This document shows, piece after piece, positions 31,823 to 47,254 of a DNA stretch of 64,000 nucleotides (positions within the stretch are counted from its first letter, which is position 1; every line of letters begins with the position of its first letter). Where the stretch lies: assembly GCA_029945375.1 (NCBI GenBank), contig CM057065.1, forward strand, positions 310,001 through 374,000. Reading direction: 5' to 3'. Source of the stretch: Agaricus subrufescens. Taxonomy: Eukaryota; Basidiomycota; Agaricomycetes; Agaricales; Agaricaceae. The position numbers and the translations under genes were made by a program. The notes beneath the pieces were generated by a model. The model ran no database searches. It saw only the letters and a program-made list of their open reading frames with translations, and was not told the origin of the DNA.

Positions 31823-34502
31823 TCAAGGAGCTGGGTAGGAGCCTGGCATTGCTCCTGAAGGATCGACATCCTCAACGTTATTTACTCCAGTACCTGAGAT
31901 GGATAACATCAGTCTAGTTGAAATCAGTTAGAGAGGTTGATCGATTTTCACATACGTTGATAATCTTGTGAAAGGAGATCCTTCAACTGCCTCAGATTAG
32001 TGGTGGGGTCTGAGGGATTGAGCCAGACCCGATGAGGCATTTCTATTGAAACACGCTCGAATGGTCGCGTCAAACTGTCAGCTTCAAGTTGATCTACGAT
32101 TGTTGGGCATTGCGGACGTTTCCCAACTTCAATTGACCAACATATTCCTATCAAATCCCGAAACTTGTTATTGAGATATTCGTCCTCATGTAGTCTGACC
32201 GTGTCCAGCTGTGCTGGTAATTCTCCACGCATCAACTTATACGTCGCTTGGTAGTCCGAGCATTTCTCAAACGGTTCCATTCCGGTTAAAATCTAATGGT
32301 TGACACACGATCACCCGAGTAAATTGTCTGTGTTTGAACGGGATATGACTATCAGCTGACCTCGTAACATAAACACCCAAAGGCCCACACATCACTCCCA
32401 CAAGTCGGACGTCCTTCTGCCTCAAAAAGTTCTGGAGAAGTCCAACGCGTCGTATTGCCGGAAGGCCCGCTTGTGGATCTTGTAATTCCGAGCGTTCCGT
32501 TTGTTATGATAGAACATAGTCCGAAATCCGCGAGGCAAGCACGTTGACGGTCGTCGATCAAGACATTGCGCTATACCAGCTGTTGAGTGGTGCAGGTACG
32601 TGATGTAATATGTAGACCCTACCCCTTTAAGGTCTCCATGAACAATATTTTGCTCATGAAGATACTGAAGCCCTTTTGCGATATCGTCAATCTTAACAAG
32701 CGCTATTAGGAAGTCATGCAATATCATAGAAATGAGCTCACTAGTGGCTTGCGAGAAATATTGTGTTTCTTTAAAAACTGCACGATATCGCCATTTTCCA
32801 TCCAGGGAGACACAAGGCAGATACGTTGCTCCCAATAAAAAATTCCATAAAACGGCACAACATTCAGATGATCCAGCTGATTCCAAACAATAGCCTCGCG
32901 GGCAAGGGCCTGATAGACATCAGTACGGTAGCGTTTGCATCAAGGACAGATGACCTCATACCTTCAGCAGCTGCTTTATGTCCGAATCTTCATATACCCG
33001 TGCAACCTTTAAGCAAAGGAGTTGACGCTTGTAGCGTCCTTGATAGATATCACCAAACCCTCCTCCGCGTCTGAGAGATATATCATGAATGTCCTTTAGC
33101 ACATAACAGGTGGGATATAACATTGACGCTTCGCAGAGTCTTTGCAGAATGATCAGGGTGTGCTTGAGTAGCCCAGGCTCTGTTGACTTTCGAATTTCTG
33201 GACCCGAAACAAGCTGGTGACAGGAATTATATGATATTCGCTACAAAGTATTTGCGACGATCACTCACATTGTTCAAAGTATCAATGCATGACTGGGCAC
33301 GATCACCCCTTAATTCGAGTAGTGCTTCCCTCTTTTCTTGATCCAACAAGATGGCGGAGAGCCGCTACATGCATGTTTATTTTGTCAGAAGGTAAACGCT
33401 CATATACGAGGAGCTTACCTGCTTCGTTTGAGACAACTCGGAAGGGGATGCTTGTTCCGAGGGACAGTCTATGGGCGTTACGTCCTGGTACGTATCCTTA
33501 ACTCCGGTGAGCCTGTCTTTGATGTTCTCTTGACACTCTACATCAATGATGAGCTCCTCTCGACCACATAATAGGTTGCAGGAGAATGCATCTATGAGGT
33601 GAGCCTCAGGTCGACTGAAGATGAGCCAATGAAGTGACAGGTCCGGGTATGAGCGGATAGTGTTGGTAATCATTTCAACAATCTCCAGCTGAGCATCCTC
33701 CCCTTCACACTCGTCAAGGCCATCCAGTATGATGGCAATGGGTCTCCGTCTCTGGGGACACCGGCGCTCAAGGTTCGCAAATGGCTCAGCAATGAGTTTA
33801 CGGAATTGGATGGGCGGAGCCTTCCGTAGTAGGAGTGGAGTTTCAGCGAGTCGGTGCCCAACAAGGTTACGGTATTCAGGATCGTTCTCAGCGAGCTGGT
33901 ATACGAGCGTTGGAACAACGGTTTCGAACTTGTTCCTATTAGCTACTCTCGAAAAGAAGTACGACCCTCCAAGGTTCCCATCCTCCTCGCAGGCATCTCC
34001 AAATGATTGTGCGACTGCAGACTTCCCTGTACCGGCAGAGCCACGGACCCAGAGCATTTTTTGTTCTTCATGCTCATTAGAAAGCCATATAGCAAGTCTC
34101 TCCCTGATCTTCAATTGCGTATCAGGGTGACACCTTGGTGGTGGATATCGAGCACTGGAATCTTTTGTGGCATCGAGGCATGTATATGGTTCCAATGATT
34201 CGAAAACTGTCAGGACAGATTCAATGCCAGGCATTCTTGTACGACATGAGGGAGTACACACCTATATGCTTATGTGATACGCAATTGTTTACATGGAATC
34301 CATCAACCATAAAGGTATTGGTGATTGAGAAGTTTTGTGCACCGGAAAACAAACCCAGACCACCTTCATGGTCGGACGTCGGGTGGGTAAACTGACCGAG
34401 ACTTGTCTCGTTATTGGAAGGGGTCGGCTCATCGGAAGGGATCGACGGAGAGCGGGGTCGTCGTTTCAGGAACTTCATCAACTTCTCTGCATGGTGAGCC
34501 AT
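31823..34502 (-). CDS. NACHT ATPase - TKL kinase fusion protein B
   Basis: Nine exons on the minus strand: 34262-34502, 33419-34206, 33269-33364, 32962-33213, 32742-32909, 32623-32691, 32361-32570, 31956-32292 and 31823-31893, 743 residues, no stops, all phases closing. The N-terminus carries the FSGAQNFSI motif that begins many mushroom NLR-type proteins. Next come YPPPRCHP, a Walker A motif (GSAGTGKSA, about residues 136-144), Walker B (IAIILDGLDEC, about 237-247) and SRPE. The NACHT part sits in one 788-nt exon ending SELSQTKQ, exactly where kinase exon 1 ends in A, D and E. From there it is the same helical module and an intact kinase: GGGFGDIYQG, LCLKVAR, HGDLKGRN, ADFGL. NACHT is an NTP-driven oligomerisation switch, so oligomerisation-activated kinase signalling is plausible but unproven. 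Confidence 0.88.
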
Positions 34503-35129
34503 GGAGGACTCCGGCGTTGCGATTCAAATAGACCCAGAGGCAACAAGTTGTGAGGGAAAGAAAGGACGATGGCGTACGTTACCTTACATGAACTAAATTC
34601 TCAGTCACAGCGCTTATTGTCACCCCTGGTAACCTGTTGATTTCGTTACTAGCTACTTATGTCTCCTCCGGGCGCCGGGTACGCGTTCCCAATGATAAAT
34701 ATATAGGACTATGGCCATGTGAATGGGGGAGTGGAAAGGCCTGGAGGGGTAGTCGTCTCCAGGTCTCCAGGCGGTAAGAGCGAGGTTGGAACAGCATCGG
34801 GTCGCCCAGATGTGTACAACCTACACCTAACTGTGCCAATAGTCTCATCTAATGATGATGTATGGGATAGGGTGGGTGGTTTTAAAGGAATCGCAAGCAG
34901 GTAGCGGTGCCGTCCACTCAGCACACGGAGGAGAGAGACGAAGATTATATCAAGGATCACTATGTTATTATGACTCCATCTTTCACACGGGCTGCCCTTC
35001 CGAGACAACACACCGCGCTCGTTCCTTGCACGGTGTTCCATTTATGATGTTATGCATTAAAGTAATGACTCTTCACCTAGAAGATCCTTGCAGTGGTGCT
35101 ATCGCGGGTGACCATGGTGGCACCGATAC
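34503..35129. other. Upstream region of B and downstream region of C
   Basis: 34560-34660 closely matches 37670-37765 upstream of C (ACATGAAC...TTCTCAGTCACAG...CTTATTGTCA), so B and C were duplicated with their promoters. The remainder up to 35040 has no gene. Confidence 0.6.
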
Positions 35130-35215
35130 TCAAAAATTCGATGTGCTACCACAAGTTGTGTTTAGCTGACCAAGCTGGCGGTGGCAAGCTCGGGATAAGC
35201 CGGCATAATCATAGT
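35050..35215. repeat. Repeat R1, flanking the truncated 3' end of C
   Basis: Matches 37770-37945 in the same orientation (shared AAAGTAATGACT, GAAGATCCTTGCAGT, GGCAAGCTCGG, AAGCCGGC). The coding homology of gene C stops where this repeat begins, at about 35210. Confidence 0.65.
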
Positions 35216-37627
35216 TCCCAACTTCAATCGACCAACATATTCTTATCAGATCCCGAAACTTATTATCGAGATCCTCGTTCTCATGTAGTCTGACCGTGTC
35301 CAGCTGTGCTGGCAATTCTCCACGCATCAATTTAAGCACCACTTGGCGGTCGGAGCATTTCGCAAATGGTTCCTTTCCAGTTAGAATCTGACGGTTGACA
35401 CATGATCATCCGAGTAGATTGTCTGTGTATGAATGTGAGATGACAACCAGCTGACCTCGTAACATAAACACCCAAATGCCCACACATCACTCTCACAAGT
35501 CGGGCGCCCTTCTTCCTCAAAGAGTTCTGGGGAAGCCCAGCGTGTCGTATTGCCAGAAGGCTCGCCGGCAGTTCTTGTAACTCTTAGTGTTCCATTTATT
35601 GTGATAGTTGATAGTCCGAAATCCGCTAGGCAAGCACGTTGACGGTCATCAATCAAGACATTGCGCTACATCAGTTGTTGAGTGGTGTAGGTGCGTGATG
35701 TACCATTTAGACCCTTACCCCTTTAAGGTCTCCATGAACAATATTTTGCTCATGAAGATACTGAAGCCCCTTCGCGATATCGTCAATCTTGACAAGTGCT
35801 ATTAGGAAGTCATGCTATATCATAGAAATGAACTCACTAGTGGCTTGCGAAGGACATTGGGCCACTGCCTTAGAAACTCCACTATATCGCTATTTTCCAT
35901 CCAGGGAGACACAAGGCAAATACGTTGCTCCCAATAAAAAATCCCATAAAACGGCACGACATTCGGATGATCGAGCTGATTCCAAACGATGGCTTCACGG
36001 GCATGGGCCTAAAAGGTGTTATCACGACAGCGTTCGTATCAAGGATGGATGACCTCATACCTTCAGCAGTTGCTTTATGTCTGAATCTTGATACAACCGT
36101 GCAACCTTTAAGCAAAGGAGCTGACGCTTGTAGCGCCCTTGGTATATATCACCAAACCCTCCTCCACTTCTGAGAGATATGTCACGAATGTCCTTCAGCA
36201 CGTAACAGGTAGGATATAACATTGATGCTTCACAGAGCCTTCGTAAAATGATCAGAATGTACTTGAGCAGCCCAGTCTCTGTTGACCTTCGAATTTCCGG
36301 ATTCAAAACAAGCTGGTGACAGGAATTATATGATATTCGCTATAAAGTATCTGTGACAACCACTCACATTGTTCAGACTATCAATACATAACTGGGCATG
36401 ATCACCCCTTAATTTGAGCAGTGCTTTCCTCTTTCCTTGGTCCGACAAGATGGTGGAGAGCCACTACATGCATGTTTCTCTCATCAGAATATAAGCGTTT
36501 ATGTATGAGGAGCTTACCTGCTTTGTTTGAGACAACTCGGAAGGTGATATTGGTTCCGGGGGACAGTCCGTGGGCGTTACGTCTTGGTACGTATCCTCAA
36601 CTCTGGCCAGCCTGCCCTTGACGTTCTCTTGACACTCCACATCAATGATGAGCTCCTCTTGATCACATAACATATTACAGGAGAATGCATCCTTGAGGTG
36701 AGCCTCAGGTCGACTGAAGATGAGCCAACGAAGTGGCAGGTCTGGGTATGAGCGGACAGTGTGAGTGATCATTTCGATGATCTCCAGCTGAGTATCCTCC
36801 CCTTCGCACTCGTCAAGGCCATCCAGTATGACGACAATAGGTCTTCGAGGATGCTGGTGTTGAAGGGCCGCAAATGGCTCAGCAATGAGCCTACGGATTT
36901 GGACAGGCAGAGACGTTCGCAGTAGAAGTGGGCTTTCAGCGAGTTTTGGCCCAACTAGGTGACGATATTCAGGGACATTCCCGGCGAGCTGGTATACGAG
37001 CATTGGAACAACGGTTTTGAACTTGTTCCTATTAGCTACCCTCGAGAAAAAATATGACCCTCCAAAATTCCCTTCCTCCTGGCAGGAGTCTCCAAATGAC
37101 TGCGCGACCGCGGATTTCCCTGTTCCAGCGGATACATGAACCCAGAACATCTTTTGTTCCTCATGCTCATTAGAGAGCCATCCCGCAAGTTTCTCCCTGA
37201 TCTTCAATCGCGTTTGAGGGTGACACTTAGGCGGTGGATATCGAGCGCTGGCATCCTTTGTGGCATCAAGGCATGTATACGGCTCCAAAAATTCGAAAAC
37301 TGTCAGAACAAGATTTGACACTAAGCCTCCATGTACAACGCGAGGTAGTACGCACCTGCCTGGCTATTTGATATGACATCGTTTATATAATTGACTTTGA
37401 GTTCATTGATAAACTGGGCGCCATGAACGTTGAAGTCATCATTTGCATTGGAAGAAATCTCTAGATATCAAATAAGCACGTTTACAGTAGGATATTGGGT
37501 AGTTAAACCAACTGAGACCTGTCTTCTCACCGGAAGGGATCAACGGAGATCGGGATCGTTGTGTCAAAAGCCTCATCCACCTCCTTGCACGGTCAATCAT
37601 GGATGGGGCTAGGGAAGACTCTGGCAT
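35130..37627 (-). CDS. NACHT ATPase - TKL kinase fusion protein C, C-terminally truncated
   Basis: Nine minus-strand exons: 37531-37627, 37356-37460, 36518-37299, 36368-36463, 36061-36312, 35838-36008, 35719-35787, 35456-35665 and 35130-35387, 679 residues, open throughout. It has one more intron in the leader than B. An alternative start is the ATG at 37600, which aligns with that of B. NACHT motifs are SAGTGKSAVAQ and ILDGLDEC. The kinase part keeps HGDLKGRN and ADFGLS. After CWSIEVG the homology to B ends, and about 30 unrelated residues read from repeat R1 close the frame. The last helices of the kinase C-lobe and the usual tail are missing, so kinase folding may be impaired. C lies head-to-tail upstream of B with a related promoter, so the pair is a tandem duplication. 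Confidence 0.82.
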
Positions 37628-39605
37628 TGCGACTCAAATAGAGGCAAGGTATTGTGAGGAGAGAGAATGGACGACGGCATATGTTCCCTTACATGAACCA
37701 ACTTCTCAGTCACAGTGCTTATTGTCACTTCCAGTCGACCTGTTGATTCTGTTGATAGCTACTTACAACGGTATGGAATAAAGTAATGACTATTGCCTCG
37801 AAGATCCTTGCAGTAGCATTATCTTCTATGCGGGCATCCATCATGATGGTGATACCAAGATTCATAAATTCAGCTGCTCCTGAAAGTAGCTTGATGACCA
37901 AGCCGGGCCATGGCAAGCTCGGAACAAGCCGGCAGAAAAGTACGGCCCATCACGGCTTATGGCCCGGCCCGGTATGCTGGACGGCATCAGGACGGCATAC
38001 ATCAGGAAAGTAGCTCATCTTTATATGGCCATTGTTATATGTCAGACCCAGTCAACAGCTGTGATGGTCATGTCTATCAGTCGTAAATTCGGACCCGTGT
38101 CTGTTGCCACTGCGGATTATCCCTGTTGATGCCGACCCTGTAGTGTCTACACATTCTCTTCTCGATACCTGGATAAGAATGGGCAAATAAACATTGGGAA
38201 TAGGCCGTATTTAATGAGAATGCAAATATAATCAGCCCAGGTGATATCCAAATCCCCTGGCAGTACTTATTTCATCTTCGACTTGGTCGTCTCTTCATTC
38301 CAACCAATGAGTTGAAGTTATCCTGCATAGGTGACTTGTTATGTTCCGGAAGGCACCTGTTCACTGCTAAAGGAGAATGCCCCAAAAAGTACATTTGTTA
38401 CTGAAATTCGTAGTCCAGACAATCACGTACTTGACACCATATCCAATGAAAAAATATTCTCGGGCCCATTCCGAATCGTCTTTAGGGTATGACTCTGCTG
38501 AGGCCTGTTCAGAGCCCACTCTATGCTTCTACAGGCGCGTAAGTATGGGCTTGTATGTGCGTCGCGCTCTTACTCGGAGTGTTGGTATGACTTACATAGG
38601 GTGTGCCAAAAGAAACTGCGAGCCACGCATCGAGTCCCTAGGCTGTGGCGGCTGCCATGAAGGAATCAAGACATTGTCACACTATTATGCATAATAGGGA
38701 CACCAGAGGTAACTGAATAGCTCAACACCATGCGTCATGAAAGAGAATCCTGAGGAGGTATTGACAGATCATTCACATACCTTAAAGAATTCAAGTATTG
38801 TTGATCTCCACCGCTTTTGAGTATTGCTGCCCAAGAAGGACCTTCAGGAGTAGCCGTTAGGTGATTGGGTATATCGAGCATTCATTATCTAGACTAATCT
38901 ATGAGGTGAAAGATATAGTTTCAATATCGTGATGCCATCGGATGTTGAGTCAAAAAATATAACTGGTCACCGGAGGCGGGGGTGCTGCGGGGGAGGTCCA
39001 AGACTAGATGCTAAGACTACTGTAATTGACTACGTACCTCCTCTTGATAAAGACAACGAGAGCTGCCCCCCTGATCATGAGTATACCGACGACAATTTTC
39101 AGCTTTTATCATATAGGAGGGGTTGATTCAAGGCCCAAGTGATGGTCGATTCAATTGAGGCATGAGAAAAGGCAGTGCATTTCTGGTGTAATACAGGAAC
39201 ACTATAGGGGTACCTGCAGGTCCTGTACTGGTACATTTCATTTAGCACACGCGTGTCACACGCCAAGTGTTAGGCTGGCCACTCGAAAGCAAAACCAACT
39301 ACACAAATTGGACGCCACCTTGCCCACCGTGTCAGAACTTGACCAGCTCAAATCTCTCCTCTCGGCAAAACCAATGGATTTATCATCTAATTCTTTTCTC
39401 GTCTGGGACGTGGATAAACTACACGGTTCTTCTTTGGATTCTTCTTTGTCCTTCGACCTGTCTTCACACTCAACACCCTTTCATATCTCGTATCCTTCTT
39501 TGGGCTCTTCCCACCATTCATGTTATTCATTCTCACTTTCGGACCCTCTCGGCTTTGTGAATCATTTAAATTCGCTGCTCTCTGGTCTGCTACTGTAACA
39601 GCCTG
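37628..39605. other. Long intergenic region between C and the cellobiose dehydrogenase gene
   Basis: Contains the promoter of C (37640-37765, matching that of B) and repeat R2 (37770-37945). GGCCCGGCC-type GC-rich motifs lie near 37960. Open frames at 38377-38694 and 39155-39598 show no family resemblance or splice partners and are not called. Confidence 0.5.
37770..37945. repeat. Repeat R2, upstream of C
   Basis: Diverged direct repeat of R1 (35050-35215), so gene C lies between two related copies. Confidence 0.65.
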
Positions 39606-42675
<3,070 letters not shown>

Positions 42676-42721
42676 ACGCCAGTACGTATAGATGCTAAAT
42701 GCAAGATATTAAACTATATTA

Positions 42722-43078
42722 CACGGCGGACAATTAGCTGTCAAATGGAGATAAGGGGTTTGATGTCAAAGCGGTTTGTCAGATCGTCGGCAACCGTTGA
42801 TGCGCCATGTCACAGGTGTGACGTGGATCCTCCTAGTATATATTAGACTACTTACTAGGCTTACCTAGAGTTAGTATAGGAAAGACAACAGGTATCAGTG
42901 CTTGTATCGTATCTGGAAGTCCTTGTAACAGCCATAAGGCCCGTACATTGGCTCATTCATATCACTCGATTTGTGAAGCGTGACAGATGAGGTAATTGAC
43001 TCCTGATTTGACGCATCAGTATTGTACCGCTTGACATCAAACCCGCTACCTCCATTTGACAACTGTTTGTCCGCCGTG
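42722..43078. mobile_element. MITE with CACGGCGGACAA ends
   Basis: 357 bp bounded by inverted repeats starting CACGGCGGACAA. They stay similar for about 55 bp inward, including GCTGTCAAATGGAG and GGGTTTGATGTCAA, and are flanked by TTA on both sides (42719-42721, 43079-43081). Subterminal TGTCA motifs are frequent and no coding frame is present. The termini resemble those at 12667, so a Plavaka/CACTA-like transposase may have mobilised it. It inserted 46 bp after the cellobiose dehydrogenase stop codon and may supply its 3' end. Confidence 0.8.
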
Positions 43079-43539
43079 TTAGTATAGCTGGACTGTATTC
43101 TGTGTGTTGTCTTCCTTTCGTATCTGATAGCAATGGATAAGATATTGTTCGTCAAGAATATATATAAAAACATGTCTGCAGTGAGGTATCGGACGTAGGG
43201 GGAACACAAACCAAAGTAGTTCATGCAGTTCATCCATTGTAGTGTTGGGTTGAGAGGGGTTCGCAATCATATAACTCGAAGTCGACGGCAGAAAGACTGC
43301 GAATTTCACGTCCCATCCTCGGCCACACCCGGCAGTACCGGATCAGACCTCTATGAACATTTGGCCCGGCCACCCCTGAGGGACCCTCAAGCTCACGGCG
43401 GTCGCAAATGTCATCTCGACTGTTACATGGCCTCGATTTCCACTTCTCCTAGTCCTCGACAGATTTGAACACTTGTAATAAAAAATTATGAAGTAGTGCC
43501 GGGTGTCTAATGTACATATACAATCTCCAAGAGACAGGG

Positions 43540-46322
43540 TTAATCGGCCCTGACGTCTAGGAGTAACTCTTCGAGACATTTTACGACATTTTCCGCCCCT
43601 TCCTTCACCATCTGCTTCTGGTGATCCACCACCTTTGGCAGCCACTGAGTTTGGAATCGATCCGGGTCCCACTTTTTAATGTGATCTATTATCCTCTCCC
43701 GAATACTAATCGATTCAGGTGTCTCGGAAAAATCGTCACGAACCAGGTATGCCCGAACTTCGTCCACAGTAATTTCCTCAGCACTTTCAGGAAACCAACG
43801 TATTGGCCAGGGAAAATATTTCCAATAAAGCCACTTGTGGCTTAGTAGCCACTCCCACTGATCGTCGTGATACAAATGCGCCTGGAAGAAAAATTCATGA
43901 TGCTTCTGCCTTACTGGTAGGTGTCTACGTGATGACTTGTCAGTCGGTTCCTCGGTATCTTTTGGTTCTGCCAGGGTAGATGATGGGCCTAAACAATTGG
44001 CATCTGGGTCAATGAGAGGTGGACGCTGACTTCTCAACGGTACGATAGCCCGTGACGTGGCTTCGGCATGATGCCTCTTCGACGTCCCGGATTCGGGGCT
44101 CCAGGCGATAGAGCCATACGGACTGGAATATGTCCTTGGTAAACTGTAACTATTTCGGTTTGTTGCTAAATCAGCTCTAGTCATAGAAGACTGGAAACTG
44201 TGAGAAATTGAAAATTTTGCCTCACCTTTGATGTTCTCTTCGGCGTGAAAGGCGTTTTTGTTCGTCCTTGAACCGCTCATCCCTCTTTCTTCCTAGCAGC
44301 ATTGCATGTCTCTCCTTTGTCGCCATTTTTGCCCACGCGCTCTTTCGTTTTCGTTCTGCTTCCTTTGCAATTAGATTTCTTTTTTCTCGCTCATCCATCA
44401 TCAGCTGAACGTGCAGTTGTTCTTGTTTAAACCGCTCGACTCTCTCCGCTTCTCTTGCGATGCTAAGTCTCTCTTGCTCTGCATATAACTTCTGCCATGT
44501 GTCCGGTTCTTCATTCTTTTTCTGGTGTTCTTCCACAAGTGTTTCTTTTCCCTCTGACATTTCACGCTTGTATTGCTCTCCCAGTGTCTGGTCTTTAATA
44601 TGTTAGTATGTGAACGAGTCTAGTAACTTTGACAAAATTGAGAGTTACCTTCTAGTTCCAGCGTACTTAAAGGGTCCTCCACATACGCAACATCGTCCAC
44701 TCCATTTTCTGTAAAATTCAACGTTCAAAAATGTTTCTAGTTGTTGCGAGATTGAACGGACTGTGATAAAGTTGTTCCAAGAGATCTCTGAATTGGCCCA
44801 AAATATCAGAGTTTCCAGGAGCATGGAGCCAGGATTGATCAGGGATAATCGATGGATGACCTTCGGGTCGTTGGGAATTTTTTTCTACCTCAAGTTCTTG
44901 TAGGATTTCGGTATATTGCGGGCGTTGCTCAACTTCGATCGACCAACACCTTCCTATCAGATTACGAAGCCGTTTGTCAAGATCCTCGTTTTGATGTAAC
45001 CTTATATTATCCAACCGCGCGGGTAGTTGTCCTCTCAATAACTTTGCAATTACACTGATATCCGAACATCCTGCAAACGGTTTGAACCCGGTAAAAACCT
45101 GAAAACAGGATGGTCTAAGTGAATTGGCAGTACCTGCGTGAGCGACTCGAGCTGACCTCGTAACATAGACAGCCAAAAGCCCACACATCACTTTCTCGAG
45201 TCGGGCGTGCATAATCATCCAAAAGTTCCGGAGAAGCCCAACGTGTTGTGTGACCAGAGGTACCAATTGTGGTCCTTGCAAAACTCAATGTCTCGTTTGT
45301 TGTAATAGTAGATAGACCGAAGTCTGCTAGACAAGCTCGGTGACGGTTGTCTATTAAGACATTGCGCTACAAAGACCACTTAAGTAGTACATTGATGAAA
45401 CAATCTGTGTGAAAGCCTTACACCTTTGAGGTCTCCGTGAACAATATTCTGCGAATGAAGGTACTGAAGGCCATTAGCGATATCATGAACCTAGGCGAGG
45501 GGTTTTTAGGGATGCATGAAGCAAAACAGGGTAAGAAACTAACCAATGGCTCACGAGGGGCATCGTTAACTCTCTGTAAATAATCCACGATATCACCGTT
45601 TTCCATCCAGGGCGATACAAGGCATATGCGCTCCTTGCGTTCCAAATAGAAAATTCCATAAAAAGGCACGATATTGGGATGGTCAAGTTGACTCCAAAGA
45701 ATCGCTTCCCTCGCATGAGCCTAGTAAAAAAAGTTCAGTTGAATGACAAACATAAGCATGATGGATGAACACGTACCTTCAGGAGCTGCGATATGTTCGA
45801 ATCCTGATATATCCGTACCACTTTTAAACAAAGAAGCTGCTCCTTAAAGCGCCCTTGACAGATATCACAAAAACCTCCTCCGCTTTTGGGAGTTATATCA
45901 CGGATATCACTTAGAACATAACATGTGGGATATAGCGTTGATACTTCGCAGAGTTTGCGCAAAATGATGACAGAATGCTTGAGTAACCATGGCTCTGCCG
46001 ACCTCCGGATTTCGGGGTGTAAAACAAACTGATGATTGGGGGTAAGTCATTATAGAACGCGCAAACTTTGGTCTGTTTTGGTTACTTACATAGTTCAAGC
46101 CATCAATCCACGACTGAGCGTGATCACCCCTCAATTTGAGGAGTGCTTTCCTCTTTGTTTGGTCCCGCAAAATGCCTGATAGCTGCTGCACGCGACGAAG
46201 TCTATCGTCAGAAGATAACCACATGTATTCTTTTATCAGCACACCTGCTTCATTTGGGACGACTCGGATGACGATACTTCCCCTAAGAGCGTGTGGGCCA
46301 CTGAAGGTTCATCGACATCCAT
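43540..46322 (-). CDS. TKL kinase D fused to a coiled-coil and a WDPDRF-motif C-terminal domain
   Basis: Ten minus-strand exons: 46245-46322, 46090-46185, 45777-46028, 45544-45720, 45422-45490, 45157-45366, 44762-45098, 44649-44708, 44226-44592 and 43540-44176, about 760 residues. The first seven match the exon sizes of A and E. The kinase half is intact (GGGFCDICQG, LCLKVVR, HGDLKGRN, ADFGLS). A 60-nt exon then joins it to a long charged coiled-coil (YAEQERLSIAREAERVERF). The C-terminal domain has WEWLLSHKWLYWKYFPWP and IKKWDPDRFQTQWLPKV. That ending recalls the WHPDKF-type tails of several fungal proteins and of NFKBIL1-like proteins. The last intron (44177-44225, 49 nt) uses the acceptor in GACTAG; a nearer acceptor would give only 28 nt. 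If that intron is wrong, the kinase would end at 44222 and the rest would be a second gene. Confidence 0.75.
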
Positions 46323-47254
46323 GGTGTCAGCCTGAGTAATGCAGTTAATCGTCACTAGTAGCACATGGTATTAGTCGATTGGCGCCCACAAGCAACACGC
46401 TGTACGGGAAGAGCGTGTGAAACTTGACATGGGAGGCATCTCCCGGGGCACGAGCACGGGCCAGGGTTTACTTTCTCAGAAGGGTGAATCTAACGTGGGA
46501 ACAAATAATTCTCAATTAAACTTTTCAAGTGGATATGACACCTGCAAGAGCGACTCTGTTTCGAGCATTCGGAAAAGGAATCAGTAGCAGAAGCCATACG
46601 TTCAACACGGTTTATGTTGTCCAACTCATGAAGATTCGGCCTAATACTCAGTAAACAAGTCATGATAGTGTTCAAAGGCTGGAATCAGCGAACTTGAATA
46701 GGGCTGGCGTCGATTGAACTCACATACTGACTGAGTAACTTTCTTGGGGCAGGGCCCCAATTGTCCTGATTGTTACGTTTGGTTCTTCGTGCCGCTACGT
46801 CATCTCTTTGTTCGCTGGTGAAACGATGAGTTTGGCGTATGAAAGAGATGGTAGGAGACAATGACTAATCGTCCGTCGGCCTCTTTCGGGATAGTCTCTT
46901 AGGACAACGCTAAAACCTGTTATATAATTATATAAAGTAATAAGGACCGGATCGCGTTCTTCAAATTTGTGGCAGCACTGGAACCTTGTCTGAGTCACTT
47001 GTGGATTGAAGGACGAGAATGCTTTGGAGATCCGGACTTTGAATGGCCTGACACGTTCGGCGTATCCTTACAACGACTTCAAGAAAGTGGCACCGCTTGC
47101 AAGGCTCAGAATTGTGAGTTTAAACTCGAGCTTGTCAACGACCTGATTGATATCTTATCTCAATCGAATCAAATAACTTGGCAGCATAATATAGGGAGAT
47201 TGAAGAAGGTACATAGTCCACATGCTCGGTAAAACAATGCAGTTGGAGACCACT
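46323..47254. other. Promoter region of D and intergenic DNA
   Basis: Contains the shared upstream block at 46353-46387. A frame near 46960-47130 (LEPCLSHLWIEGRECF) vaguely recalls the tail of a mushroom F-box/LRR protein but is too short to call. Confidence 0.45.
46353..46387 (-). promoter_or_regulatory. Shared upstream block of kinase D
   Basis: CACTAGTA, GCACATG and GTCGATTGGCGCC, 31 bp upstream of the D start codon, in the same order as upstream of E and partly of A. Confidence 0.4.

Noticed and set aside
38377..39598. Two open frames between gene C and the dehydrogenase
   Set aside because: No family resemblance, no coherent codon pattern, no splice partners. Probably chance frames or very old repeat remains.
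44198..44225. A 28-nt intron in gene D
   Set aside because: Too short for basidiomycete splicing. The next acceptor (GACTAG) gives a 49-nt intron in the same phase.
46969..47232. Possible F-box/LRR protein piece (LEPCLSHLWIEGRECF)
   Set aside because: Too short and unsupported by neighbouring exons.
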